Part shown: positions 43,482 through 51,590 of the stretch, piece by piece
Layout: every line of letters begins with the position of its first letter
Numbering within the stretch: position 1 is the first letter of the stretch
DNA from: Paenibacillus sp. JNUCC-31
GTDB lineage: Bacteria > Bacillota > Bacilli > Paenibacillales > Paenibacillaceae
Reading direction: 5' to 3'
NCBI RefSeq assembly: GCF_014844075.1
Contig: NZ_CP062165.1
Coordinates: 868,001-932,000 of the forward strand
DNA: 64,000 bases
Position numbers and translations under genes: made by a program
Notes under the pieces: model-generated
The model's database searches: none
Told to the model about the DNA's origin: nothing
The model's input: only the letters and a program-made list of their open reading frames with translations

Positions 43482-45527
43482 TTAATCGATCAGATCACCC
43501 TGGAATACTTGCTGCTGCTGCAAAAAGTCACGTAAAGGAGCGTAGTCCACAGACGTCCAGAAGCTGGCGTCCGCAATCAAACTGGATACATCATCGCGGG
43601 CCTGCTCCAATACGGCAAAATCCCCCACCATGTCAGCAAGCCGGAACTCGGGTAATCCACTTTGCTTCGTACCAAAGAAGTCTCCCGGTCCCCGCAAATC
43701 CAGATCTCGACGCGATACTTCAAATCCATCTTCCGTTTCCGTCATGACCTTCATGCGCTCCTGCCCCACCTCTGTCTTGGGGTCGGCAATGAGCACACAA
43801 TAGGAGGCATGAGCGCCCCGGCCGACCCGGCCACGAAGCTGGTGCAGCTGCGACAGACCGAAGCGGTCCGCATCCATAATGACCATCAGCGTTGCGTTGG
43901 GTACATCGACCCCGACCTCCACAACTGTTGTGGAAACCAGAAGCTGAATTTCGTTGCTGTAAAAGTCACGCATCATCTCTTCCTTCTCGGCAGCCGTCAT
44001 CCGTCCATGCAGCAGACCGACGCGGTACTTCGGAAAGTTCTGCTGCATCTGGATATGCAGATCAATCGCATTTTGTACATCCAGCTTTTCTGATTCTTCG
44101 ATAAGCGGACAGATCAGATACGCCTGTCGCCCCTGGTCCACTTCTCGCGAAATAAAGCCAAGAACCCGGTCCATCATGTCATGCTTGACCCAGTACGTCG
44201 AGATTGGAATTCGCCCCTTGGGACGTTCCGAGATGGTGGACACTTCAATATCACCAAAAGCCGTGATGGCCAGCGTTCTCGGAATGGGCGTAGCCGTCAT
44301 CGTTAACACATCCGGGTTGTACCCTTTACGCCGCAAAATGCTGCGCTGATTCACACCAAAACGATGCTGCTCATCCGTTACGACAAGACCCAGATCACGG
44401 AAAAATACATCCTCCTGAATCAACGCGTGTGTACCCACCACGATATCGATCATCCCCATCTGCAAGGATGCGATCAGATCTTTGCGCTTGCGTCCATTCA
44501 CACTGCCCGTCAGCAGCCCCACAGTGACGCCAAAAGGTTCAAACAGCTTTTGCAATGAGCGCATATGCTGTTCTGCCAGAATCTCCGTAGGCACCATCAG
44601 AGCCCCCTGAAACCCGGAACGAACGGTTGTATACAGGGCAATCGCCGCAATAACCGTCTTACCTGAGCCTACATCTCCCTGCAGCAACCGATTCATCGAA
44701 TACGGTGAACGCATATCATGCAGAATTTCAAGCTCTACCTTCTTCTGGGCATCGGTCAATTCAAACGGCAGACTGCGAACAAACTCACGAATCGTCGTAT
44801 TATCCGTTGTATGCACGACACCATCCATGCGATCCCGGTTCAATGCCCGGTAAGCCTGCATCTTGAGTTGAAACAAAAACAGTTCCTCATACACCATCCG
44901 CTGTCTGGCCTGCTGGCCTTCCCGATTATCCTGCGGACGATGAATTCCGGCAATCGCCTGTTTGCGGGGCATGAATCCATATTTCTTCATAAGTGATTGA
45001 GGCAGAATTTCGGGGATCATGTCTCCGAACTGAACTAACCCCTGATTGATCGTTTTACGCATCCAGGATTGCGTAAGCTTGCCGGTTACGGAATACACGG
45101 GTTGCAGCGTGCCTGAACGCCCTTCCCCTTTATCCGGGAATTCCGAGTCTGTTACGGTCATTTGCATACGCTTTTGTTCCCATTTCCCGGTTATGACAAT
45201 CTCCCGGTTAGGCGTAAGCTGATCCTTTAGAAAATGCCGATTAAACCAGGTGGCTGAAATCATCCACTCTTCCGTCATCACCTTACAGGTAAGGCGTGAC
45301 TTTTTGCCATAGCGCTGCAACACCGGGATGCCCATCACTTTACCCTGCACCGTAATTTTGTCCCCATCCTTCACTTCGCTGAGCGAACGCAGGCGATAGT
45401 CCTCATAACGGAACGGATAGTATTCAAGCAGGTCTTTTACAGTAGAGATGCCAAAGGCGTGAAGCTCTCCCTCTTTGAGAGCACTCACGCCGCTAATTTG
45501 TTTAACCGATATTTCTTCCCATTTCAT
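43482..45527 (-). CDS. recG: ATP-dependent DNA helicase RecG
   Basis: This is a 681-residue helicase that remodels stalled forks and Holliday junctions. An N-terminal wedge/OB domain (about 55-165) is followed by SF2 helicase motifs: LLQGDVGSGKT (Walker A), DEQHRFG (motif II with Gln, usual for RecG), TMTATPIPRT (motif III), LVSTTVVEVGVDVP and QLRGRVGRG (motif VI). The start ATG 45527 follows GAGGGA. It begins 10 bases after the degV-type stop, in the conserved fakA-degV-recG order. Confidence 0.96.
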   Translation of the reverse strand: MKWEEISVKQISGVSALKEGELHAFGISTVKDLLEYYPFRYEDYRLRSLSEVKDGDKITVQGKVMGIPVLQRYGKKSRLTCKVMTEEWMISATWFNRHFLKDQLTPNREIVITGKWEQKRMQMTVTDSEFPDKGEGRSGTLQPVYSVTGKLTQSWMRKTINQGLVQFGDMIPEILPQSLMKKYGFMPRKQAIAGIHRPQDNREGQQARQRMVYEELFLFQLKMQAYRALNRDRMDGVVHTTDNTTIREFVRSLPFELTDAQKKVELEILHDMRSPYSMNRLLQGDVGSGKTVIAAIALYTTVRSGFQGALMVPTEILAEQHMRSLQKLFEPFGVTVGLLTGSVNGRKRKDLIASLQMGMIDIVVGTHALIQEDVFFRDLGLVVTDEQHRFGVNQRSILRRKGYNPDVLTMTATPIPRTLAITAFGDIEVSTISERPKGRIPISTYWVKHDMMDRVLGFISREVDQGRQAYLICPLIEESEKLDVQNAIDLHIQMQQNFPKYRVGLLHGRMTAAEKEEMMRDFYSNEIQLLVSTTVVEVGVDVPNATLMVIMDADRFGLSQLHQLRGRVGRGAHASYCVLIADPKTEVGQERMKVMTETEDGFEVSRRDLDLRGPGDFFGTKQSGLPEFRLADMVGDFAVLEQARDDVSSLIADASFWTSVDYAPLRDFLQQQQVFQGDLID

Positions 45528-45537
45528 GTCTAATCCC

Positions 45538-46401
45538 TCATTCCGGAACAGGCCACATAAAGATGGCAATTACGCCTGGCCCAACATGGCTGCCAATGAC
45601 GGCTCCAATATTGGTATACACCACTTCATTCAGTGTAAAGTGCCCACGCAACTGCTCTGCACAAGCAATCGCTGATCCAGGGTCTGCGGTATGACCTACC
45701 GCCAGATTAACACGTTGACCCGCCAGATCCTGCTGAAACAGCTCGATAATGCGTGCCATCGCTTTTTTGTGACCTCTGACTTTCTCCACTGCGTAAATAA
45801 CGCCTTCCTCATCAATGGACAAGATCGGTTTAATATTCAGCAATGTTCCCAAAATGGCCGCAGCCTTGCCAATCCGACCGCCTTTCTGCAAATACTCCAA
45901 TGTATCTACGAGAAAAAACAGCTTGCGGCTCTGCTGCATGGCAGCTACAGCAGCAGCAATTTCCGCAGCGGATTTGCCTTGTTCGGCAAGCTCTGCAGCC
46001 TGTACAACCAATAAACCATATCCATAGGATGCAGACTTCGAATCCAGTACCGTTATATCGCCTTCACGTTCCAGCAATGATTTGCCGAGCAGTGCCGATT
46101 GATAGGTCCCACTCATGCCGGAAGACAAATGAATCGAGACAATCGGTCGCTCCGGGTCCTCATCCAACAGTGAATTATAGATACTCATAAAGTCGGTGGG
46201 AGAAGGCTGTGAGGTTGTAGGCAACACAGATGCCTTCTCCAATTTTGCATAGAACTGTTCCGAAGTCAGATCAACGCCGTCCGCATAAGCTTCTTCGCCG
46301 AACAAAACACGCAGCGGAACAATATGAATCCCGTATTTACGGATCAATTCTTCCGGTATATCTGCGGTGCTATCGGTTACGATTGCAACCTTTTGGCTCA
46401 T
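45538..46401 (-). CDS. DegV-family fatty-acid-binding protein (FakB type)
   Basis: This is a 287-residue protein of the DegV family. The opening VAIVTDSTADIPEEL, the HLSSGMSGTYQSA loop that binds a fatty-acid carboxylate, and the RIGKAAAILGTLLNIKPIL segment are characteristic. DegV/FakB proteins present fatty acids to the kinase FakA for phosphorylation and entry into phospholipids. The FakA-type gene lies just upstream on the same strand, separated by a repeat element. GGAGGGG precedes the ATG. Confidence 0.9.
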   Translation of the reverse strand: MSQKVAIVTDSTADIPEELIRKYGIHIVPLRVLFGEEAYADGVDLTSEQFYAKLEKASVLPTTSQPSPTDFMSIYNSLLDEDPERPIVSIHLSSGMSGTYQSALLGKSLLEREGDITVLDSKSASYGYGLLVVQAAELAEQGKSAAEIAAAVAAMQQSRKLFFLVDTLEYLQKGGRIGKAAAILGTLLNIKPILSIDEEGVIYAVEKVRGHKKAMARIIELFQQDLAGQRVNLAVGHTADPGSAIACAEQLRGHFTLNEVVYTNIGAVIGSHVGPGVIAIFMWPVPE

Positions 46402-46438
46402 GAGATCCCCTCCTCTTTGCTTAAGTGCTATTAGTGCA

Positions 46439-46607
46439 TGTTCAAAAAGTTAACAATTCAGCACCGAGAAGGTTGCGAGAACCTGAAGGAGGAGGAGCGG
46501 AGTGTAGGCAAACCTACATGAGCACCGGACTCCGAAGGTGAACGCAAGATTCGATGTCGAGTTCGCTTCGTGGGCTACTTCGTGATCAATTGGGAACTTT
46601 TTGAACA
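46439..46607. repeat. 169-bp element with 13-bp terminal inverted repeats
   Basis: tgttcaaaaagtt (46439-46451) and aactttttgaaca (46595-46607) are exact inverted copies. The interior has further short hairpins (for example gtaggcaaacctac) and no open frame. It lies between the fakA- and degV-type genes. The size and ends resemble a MITE-like or large REP-like element. Confidence 0.7.
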
Positions 46608-46614
46608 ACCTCTA

Positions 46615-48423
46615 TTAGGACTCTACAGAGAACAGATAATAATACACCGGCTGTCCTCCAAGATGCACCTCTACCTCAGCATCAGGATATTGTTCTTCAA
46701 GCCATGCTACAAGCGCAGCGGTGATCTCAGGTGCAGCCTCTTCCCCTTCAAGGATGGTCACCACTTCATCTCCGCTTTCCAGCATCTGTTGCAGCAAACC
46801 TTCACATGCATGCAGCATGTTTTCATCCGTTGCCACAATTTTGGAATTATGGATACCGATGTAGTGTCCCGCTTTGATATCAAGCTCATCATATTGCGTA
46901 TCTCTGACCGCATGAGTCACTTGACCGGACTGTACCCGGCTAATCGCTTCAAGCATATGGTCACGGTTGGTTTCCGCAGACTCATCCTCCTGGAAAGCAA
47001 AAGCCGCTGCCATGCCCTGAGGAATCGTTTTGCTCGGAATCACCGTAATTCGGCGCTCATCTTCAAGCAGCTCCCGAGCCTGCTGCGCAGCAAGTACAAT
47101 ATTGGAATTGTTCGGCAAAATAAATACCTGTTCCGCTGCAATTGAACGCACAGCTTTCACAAAATCTTCAGTGCTTGGATTCATCGTCTGTCCACCAGAC
47201 AGAACAACATCCACGCCGAGACTCTTGAAAATCTCTGCAATTCCGTCACCGGAAGATACCGCGATAAAGCCATATGGCGCCATCTCATCTGCTGGTGGCT
47301 CCGCTTGCTCCAGACTGCGCGTTGCTTCAGGCGGGATCTCTGCGAACAGTTCAGGCGAAGGGGCTATGTCCATGCCTGCCGTCAGCAGATCACGATGCTG
47401 CTCACGCATATTGAGAATGTGAATTTGTGTAATTTCTCCATAACGGAGGGCCAGGTTTAATACATCCCCAGGTGTCTTGGAATGCACGTGAACCTTAATC
47501 ACTTCATCGTCAGCAATAATAATGATGGAATCCCCATTAACTGACAACGCTTTCCGGAATGCTTCATCATCGAATGCAACGCCTGCATTCTCTCCCAGCT
47601 CACGATTAATAAAGAACTCCATGTCATACAGGAACTCAATATCTTCCGTTTCCAGTCTCGCCTGGGCAGACATGGGCATCTCTGGAACGATGACATGCTG
47701 TGCAGTTTTCGCAGAAACCACCTCTGCCGGTACAGCTGATTTCAAAGCAGATGCCGCTGCGGATGGTTGTACATCTTTTTGCAAGGATGCCCGACTGACT
47801 CCGTCACTTTGCAGCAGAACCTCCATAAAGCCCTCGTAAATATATACAAGCCCCTGGCCACCTGAATCCACAACGCCAACCTGTTTCAATACAGGCAGCA
47901 AGTCCGGAGTCGTTGCCAGTGCTTCTTTTGCTTTTAACAAAACTTCATTCATTAATTCAGTAATATCATTCGTCCGTCTTGCGTAGTAGCTGGCATGTTT
48001 CGCCGCTTCCTTGGCTACGGTAAGAATGGTCCCTTCAACAGGCTTCACTACAGCTTTATAAGCTGCGTCCACACCGTTCTGCAGGGCTGCTGCAAACTGG
48101 AGCGTATTCAGTTCCTCGTAAGGAGCTGCTGAACGACTGAATCCACGGAACAATTGAGATAAAATTACTCCCGAGTTCCCCCGCGCACCCATAAGCAGAC
48201 CTTTCGATAAAATACCGGCAGCTTCTCCGATGGAGGCAGAACTCTTGCGTTTAATCTCTGCGACTCCTGCACTCATTGTCAAATTCATGTTCGTTCCCGT
48301 GTCACCATCCGGCACAGGGAAAACATTCAGGGAATTGACGTGCTCTGCATGCTGTCCAAGTTGTTCCGCTCCGGCAAGTACCATTGCGGTGAAATCTGTT
48401 CCATTTAAAGAACGTATACTCAA
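46615..48423 (-). CDS. fakA: DAK2-domain fatty acid kinase (FakA/YloV)
   Basis: This is a 602-residue protein. The N-terminal DAK2/DhaL ATP-binding domain contains NVFPVPDGDTGTNM with Mg-binding Asp residues and SKGLLMGARGNSGVILSQ. A middle domain and a C-terminal DegV-like lobe complete the FakA architecture. FakA phosphorylates fatty acids bound to FakB/DegV. The start TTG 48423 is chosen because GGGGA lies 8 bases upstream. In-frame codons to 48459 lack a site. In Bacillus an Asp23 gene (yloU) precedes it; here none is present. Confidence 0.92.
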   Translation of the reverse strand: MSIRSLNGTDFTAMVLAGAEQLGQHAEHVNSLNVFPVPDGDTGTNMNLTMSAGVAEIKRKSSASIGEAAGILSKGLLMGARGNSGVILSQLFRGFSRSAAPYEELNTLQFAAALQNGVDAAYKAVVKPVEGTILTVAKEAAKHASYYARRTNDITELMNEVLLKAKEALATTPDLLPVLKQVGVVDSGGQGLVYIYEGFMEVLLQSDGVSRASLQKDVQPSAAASALKSAVPAEVVSAKTAQHVIVPEMPMSAQARLETEDIEFLYDMEFFINRELGENAGVAFDDEAFRKALSVNGDSIIIIADDEVIKVHVHSKTPGDVLNLALRYGEITQIHILNMREQHRDLLTAGMDIAPSPELFAEIPPEATRSLEQAEPPADEMAPYGFIAVSSGDGIAEIFKSLGVDVVLSGGQTMNPSTEDFVKAVRSIAAEQVFILPNNSNIVLAAQQARELLEDERRITVIPSKTIPQGMAAAFAFQEDESAETNRDHMLEAISRVQSGQVTHAVRDTQYDELDIKAGHYIGIHNSKIVATDENMLHACEGLLQQMLESGDEVVTILEGEEAAPEITAALVAWLEEQYPDAEVEVHLGGQPVYYYLFSVES

Positions 48424-49062
48424 GTGAGAATTCCCCTTCCTAGCTTGATACACGAACATCCTGCACCAAGATGTTAACTGGTCTGTTCATGCGCTAACGC
48501 TTATCGCGTTATTCTTCGTCCATACCTTGTCCGGCACAGGCATACAATACATAATGTCAGCCGGATTAACGGTCTGGGCGGCCGGGCTACAGATATCCTG
48601 CAATCGCTGTAACCCCTAATTCGAGGCATACGGATATGCACCGGTATCAAGAGCCGGCATGAATGCCGCATGGAGACTGGTGCCATTGATGGAATGCCGC
48701 AGCTCACAGCGTTGCCAAAAAAGCAGACTACCAATCCTAAGGCCTGTTTTTTCTCCGGCTTCTCCGCGGCAACAGCCTGTTCATCGCTGTATTATGGACT
48801 ATTCAACATTGTACTATATTAGACAGGAGAAATAAATAAAGTTTTTGGATCAGTTGACGAAGCTTTTTTCAATATGATATTATATTCAAGTATTGTTTTA
48901 TGCAGGTTTAGTAATGGAAATGATCCGGCTATGCCGGCTTGAACAACGCCATTAGCTACTGGAACCTGACCATTGCGGTCAGGAAGAACAATTTAGCCCA
49001 TATGGAATGACATTCATGTCTTCTGAGGGCAACTGGTTATTTTAGGATAGGAGGTGTAATCT
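48424..49062. other. Divergent fakA/rpmB region
   Basis: About 640 bases between divergent genes. No Asp23/YloU-like frame is present, and the 77-codon minus frame at 48501-48734 lacks protein-like character. It holds the rpmB promoter and a leader of about 170 bases with a cctgacc/ggtcagg hairpin near 48973-48992. Confidence 0.5.
48854..48883 (+). promoter_or_regulatory. Sigma-A promoter of rpmB
   Basis: TTGACG (48854-48859) and TATTAT (48878-48883) with 18-base spacing, on the rpmB strand, about 180 bases before the start codon. Confidence 0.6.
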
Positions 49063-49251
49063 ATGTCTCGCAAATGTTATGTGACAGGTAAGAAACCGGG
49101 CACCGGTAACCACGTATCCCACGCTAACAACCGTAACCGTCGTTCTTGGGGCGTAAACGTTCAGAAGGTCCGCATTCTCGTGAACGGTAAACCAAAACGT
49201 GTATACGTAAGCACCCGTGCACTGAAAGCCGGTAAAGTGACTCGCGTATAA
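49063..49251 (+). CDS. rpmB: 50S ribosomal protein L28
   Basis: This is a 62-residue basic ribosomal protein. [26 protein letters not shown] is the L28 signature (shown here in part: [12 protein letters not shown]). It has one Cys, so it is the form without a zinc-ribbon Cys set. GGAGGTG precedes the ATG. It is transcribed alone, between the spoVM and fakA regions as in Bacillus, with its own promoter and terminator. Confidence 0.97.
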   Translation: MSRKCYVTGKKPGTGNHVSHANNRNRRSWGVNVQKVRILVNGKPKRVYVSTRALKAGKVTRV

Positions 49252-49281
49252 TCACGCACAGCTACTATAAATCGGGTAAGC

Positions 49282-49316
49282 AAAAAGCACCTAGTTCCTT
49301 GCAGGTGCTTTTTTGG
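49282..49316 (+). terminator. Terminator of rpmB
   Basis: aaaaagcacct pairs with aggtgctttttt around a 9-10 base loop, 30 bases after the rpmB stop. Confidence 0.9.
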
Positions 49317-49447
49317 TATTCAGAAATAAAATCATGAATACACACATTAGCATGTGAATGGCCGCCGCATGGCGCTTCGCAGGTCCGAATTCCAGATGAT
49401 CCTGAAGCCAAAGCGGCGGTATTCGCCAATGGAACCTTTTAATCATG

Positions 49448-49528
49448 TCAGTTCTTTTGAAACGTATTAAGGATTGCCTTTACAAACCCTCCCAAAAACT
49501 TCGGCAGTTTGAATGTGTAAAATTTCAT
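49448..49528 (-). CDS. spoVM: Stage V sporulation protein M
   Basis: This is a 26-codon gene. The peptide starts MKFYTFKLPKFLGGFV and ends in a Lys/Gln-containing amphipathic helix. B. subtilis SpoVM is the same length and nearly the same in its first 14 residues. SpoVM recognises the convex surface of the forespore membrane and anchors SpoIVA to start coat assembly. GGAGGG precedes the ATG by 6 bases. It lies between rpe/rsgA and rpmB exactly as in Bacillus, which supports the call. Confidence 0.92.
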   Translation of the reverse strand: MKFYTFKLPKFLGGFVKAILNTFQKN

Positions 49529-49604
49529 ACTTCACCCTCCCCATCATGCTCATGCATCCGCCGTATCCTATGCTCCAGGCCTTCTTTACCTTAAACACGA
49601 CAAA

Positions 49605-49634
49605 AAAGGCTACATGAGAAACCTGCTCATGTAA
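49605..49634 (-). terminator. Terminator of the prpC-prkC-rsgA-rpe operon
   Basis: ggttacatgag pairs with ctcatgtagcc around a 7-base loop on the minus strand, followed by TTTTTTG. It separates the rpe operon from spoVM. Confidence 0.8.
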
Positions 49635-49695
49635 CCATATTTATGCGGAACTCCCTGTCCCTATTCCACAATGACGAGCCTGGTTATCAGGTGAA

Positions 49696-49947
49696 TTAGG
49701 TTTGGGCAGGGATATATTGATAGGCAGCGATCATAAACACACTCAGTAAGTAATACAGTATGCCGAATATAACAAAAGTAACCCGAAGTCCCGTACGCTC
49801 AAATTTGCGGAAGTACATAATGACAACACCAACCCCAATCAATGACGTAATCGCATTATATGGGGATTGGATAACCGCAAACAAAGCAAGCACCAGCCCT
49901 GTAACGAGACTCGCAGCCATTGTCCACAGCGTCTCCTTGAGGTTCAT
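49696..49947 (-). CDS. Small membrane protein
   Basis: This is an 83-residue protein with three predicted membrane segments (about 8-26, 32-46 and 54-76). I recognise no family. GGAGG, located inside the last codons of rpe, lies 6 bases before the ATG, so translation is coupled to rpe. In B. subtilis this position holds thiN. This product is unrelated to thiamine pyrophosphokinase. Confidence 0.75.
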   Translation of the reverse strand: MNLKETLWTMAASLVTGLVLALFAVIQSPYNAITSLIGVGVVIMYFRKFERTGLRVTFVIFGILYYLLSVFMIAAYQYIPAQT

Positions 49948-49949
49948 GC

Positions 49950-50609
49950 TCAGCCTCCGTAGCTGCTGCGAATTTCGGCAATTGCGGCAGCACGGTCTTC
50001 ACGACCAAATACAGCACTTCCCGCAACGAGTACATCCGCTCCAGCTTCCACCACAAGTGGAGCCGTGTCGGCAGCAATGCCGCCATCTACTTCAATGTGC
50101 ACGTCATGACGTCCTTTTTCATTCAGCCAGCTGCGAATTTGCTTAATTTTGTTCATGGTACCCGAAATGAAAGCCTGTCCGCCAAAACCCGGATTTACGG
50201 TCATGACAAGCACCATATCCACATCGTCCAGCACTTCCTGAATAGCACTGGCCGGGGTCCCCGGATTAAGGGCAACACCCGCCTTAACTCCCTGTTCCTT
50301 GATCAGATGAATAACGCGGTGCAGATGCACACAAGCCTCGGCATGAACTGTAATAACCGCAGCGCCAGCTTTCGCAAATTCCTCTACATAACGCTCCGGA
50401 TTCTCAATCATCAAATGAACATCAAGCGGCAGGCTTGTATGTGGGGCGATCGCTTTTACAATCGCAGGTCCCAGCGTAATATTAGGGACGAAATGACCGT
50501 CCATGACATCAACATGAATCCAGTCTCCGCCAGCCGCTTGGGCTTCCGCCACTTCCGCGCCGAGACGGGCAAAATCTGCAGATAAAATAGATGGGGCAAT
50601 TTTAATCAT
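49950..50609 (-). CDS. rpe: Ribulose-phosphate 3-epimerase
   Basis: This is a 219-residue TIM-barrel enzyme that interconverts ribulose 5-phosphate and xylulose 5-phosphate in the pentose phosphate pathway. The signatures [27 protein letters not shown] (metal-binding His and Asp), [18 protein letters not shown] and EVDGGI are intact. GGAGG precedes the ATG. It begins one base after the rsgA stop. Confidence 0.97.
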   Translation of the reverse strand: MIKIAPSILSADFARLGAEVAEAQAAGGDWIHVDVMDGHFVPNITLGPAIVKAIAPHTSLPLDVHLMIENPERYVEEFAKAGAAVITVHAEACVHLHRVIHLIKEQGVKAGVALNPGTPASAIQEVLDDVDMVLVMTVNPGFGGQAFISGTMNKIKQIRSWLNEKGRHDVHIEVDGGIAADTAPLVVEAGADVLVAGSAVFGREDRAAAIAEIRSSYGG

Positions 50610-50610
50610 G

Positions 50611-51528
50611 TTAGTACCTCCGCTTCTTGTCTTTCATTTCTGTAAGGAATTGTTCGTAATGGTGATAACGGCTTTCGGAGATCATTCCCTCCGCCTTGGC
50701 TGCTAATACACGGCAGCCCGGTTCATGTGTATGGGTACAACCCCTGAACTTACACTGATCGGCATATTGAGCGAACTCCCGGAAACAAGTGGATAACTCC
50801 TCCACACCAATCTCCAGAAAGTCCAGTTGGCTGAATCCCGGCGTATCGGCGACAAAGCCACCATTATCCAACGGTATGAGCTCCACGTGCCTGGTGGTGT
50901 GTTTCCCTCGGCCAAGACGCATGCTGATTGCACTGGTCTCTAGGGTCAGACCTGGCATCAAGGCATTCAGCATGGAAGATTTACCCACACCGGATTGCCC
51001 GGAGAATACGCTAATCTTGCCGGCAAGACGCTCCTTCAGCTGCTCATTGCCTTCACCAGTTCGTGAACTGGTAGAGATAACTTCATATCCGATCTGCTCA
51101 TACAGCGCCTTTACTTCAGCCACTGTATCACGAGCATCGGTTTCCGGATTAGCCAGGTCCTGCTTGGTAAGGACAATCAGTGCATCCAATCCGGCTTGTT
51201 CGATATGTACCAGGAATTTGTCCAGCAGATTGAGGTTCATGTCCGGTTCCTTAACGGAAAATAGCAGAACAGCCAAGCTTACATTGGCCACAGGGGGACG
51301 AATTAACTCCGTCTCACGTTTTCGAATCTCATCTACTGTTCCTTCCCCGTTCTCAGTCAGCATATAGCTGACACGGTCACCCACAAGTGGTGAGGTACCC
51401 CGTTTTCGAAAGATGCCTCTGGCCCGGCATTGAACGGCGGAGCCTTCAACCGAAGGCACCCCGCTGTCTTCCAGTGGCATGACATAATAGTAACCGCTTA
51501 GCGCTTTAACGATGATACCTTCTGGCAT
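50611..51528 (-). CDS. rsgA: Ribosome small-subunit-dependent GTPase RsgA
   Basis: This is a 305-residue circularly permuted GTPase that checks late 30S maturation. An N-terminal OB-fold (about 1-75) is followed by G4 (LTKQDL), G1 (GQSGVGKSS) and G3 (DTPGFS) in permuted order, then a zinc-binding Cys/His cluster ([14 protein letters not shown]). The start ATG 51528 lies after AAGGAGG. The frame opens at 51561 without need. It follows prkC, as in Bacillus. Confidence 0.96.
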   Translation of the reverse strand: MPEGIIVKALSGYYYVMPLEDSGVPSVEGSAVQCRARGIFRKRGTSPLVGDRVSYMLTENGEGTVDEIRKRETELIRPPVANVSLAVLLFSVKEPDMNLNLLDKFLVHIEQAGLDALIVLTKQDLANPETDARDTVAEVKALYEQIGYEVISTSSRTGEGNEQLKERLAGKISVFSGQSGVGKSSMLNALMPGLTLETSAISMRLGRGKHTTRHVELIPLDNGGFVADTPGFSQLDFLEIGVEELSTCFREFAQYADQCKFRGCTHTHEPGCRVLAAKAEGMISESRYHHYEQFLTEMKDKKRRY

Positions 51529-51590
51529 AGCTCCGTCGCCCTCCTTTAATTTACAGTACACGCACCCTGAACGTCAGCAATAAGCCGTCC

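Noticed and set aside
48501..48734. 77-codon minus-strand frame upstream of fakA, considered as Asp23/YloU
   Set aside because: The translation is Arg/Cys/Pro-rich and shows none of the Asp23 motifs.
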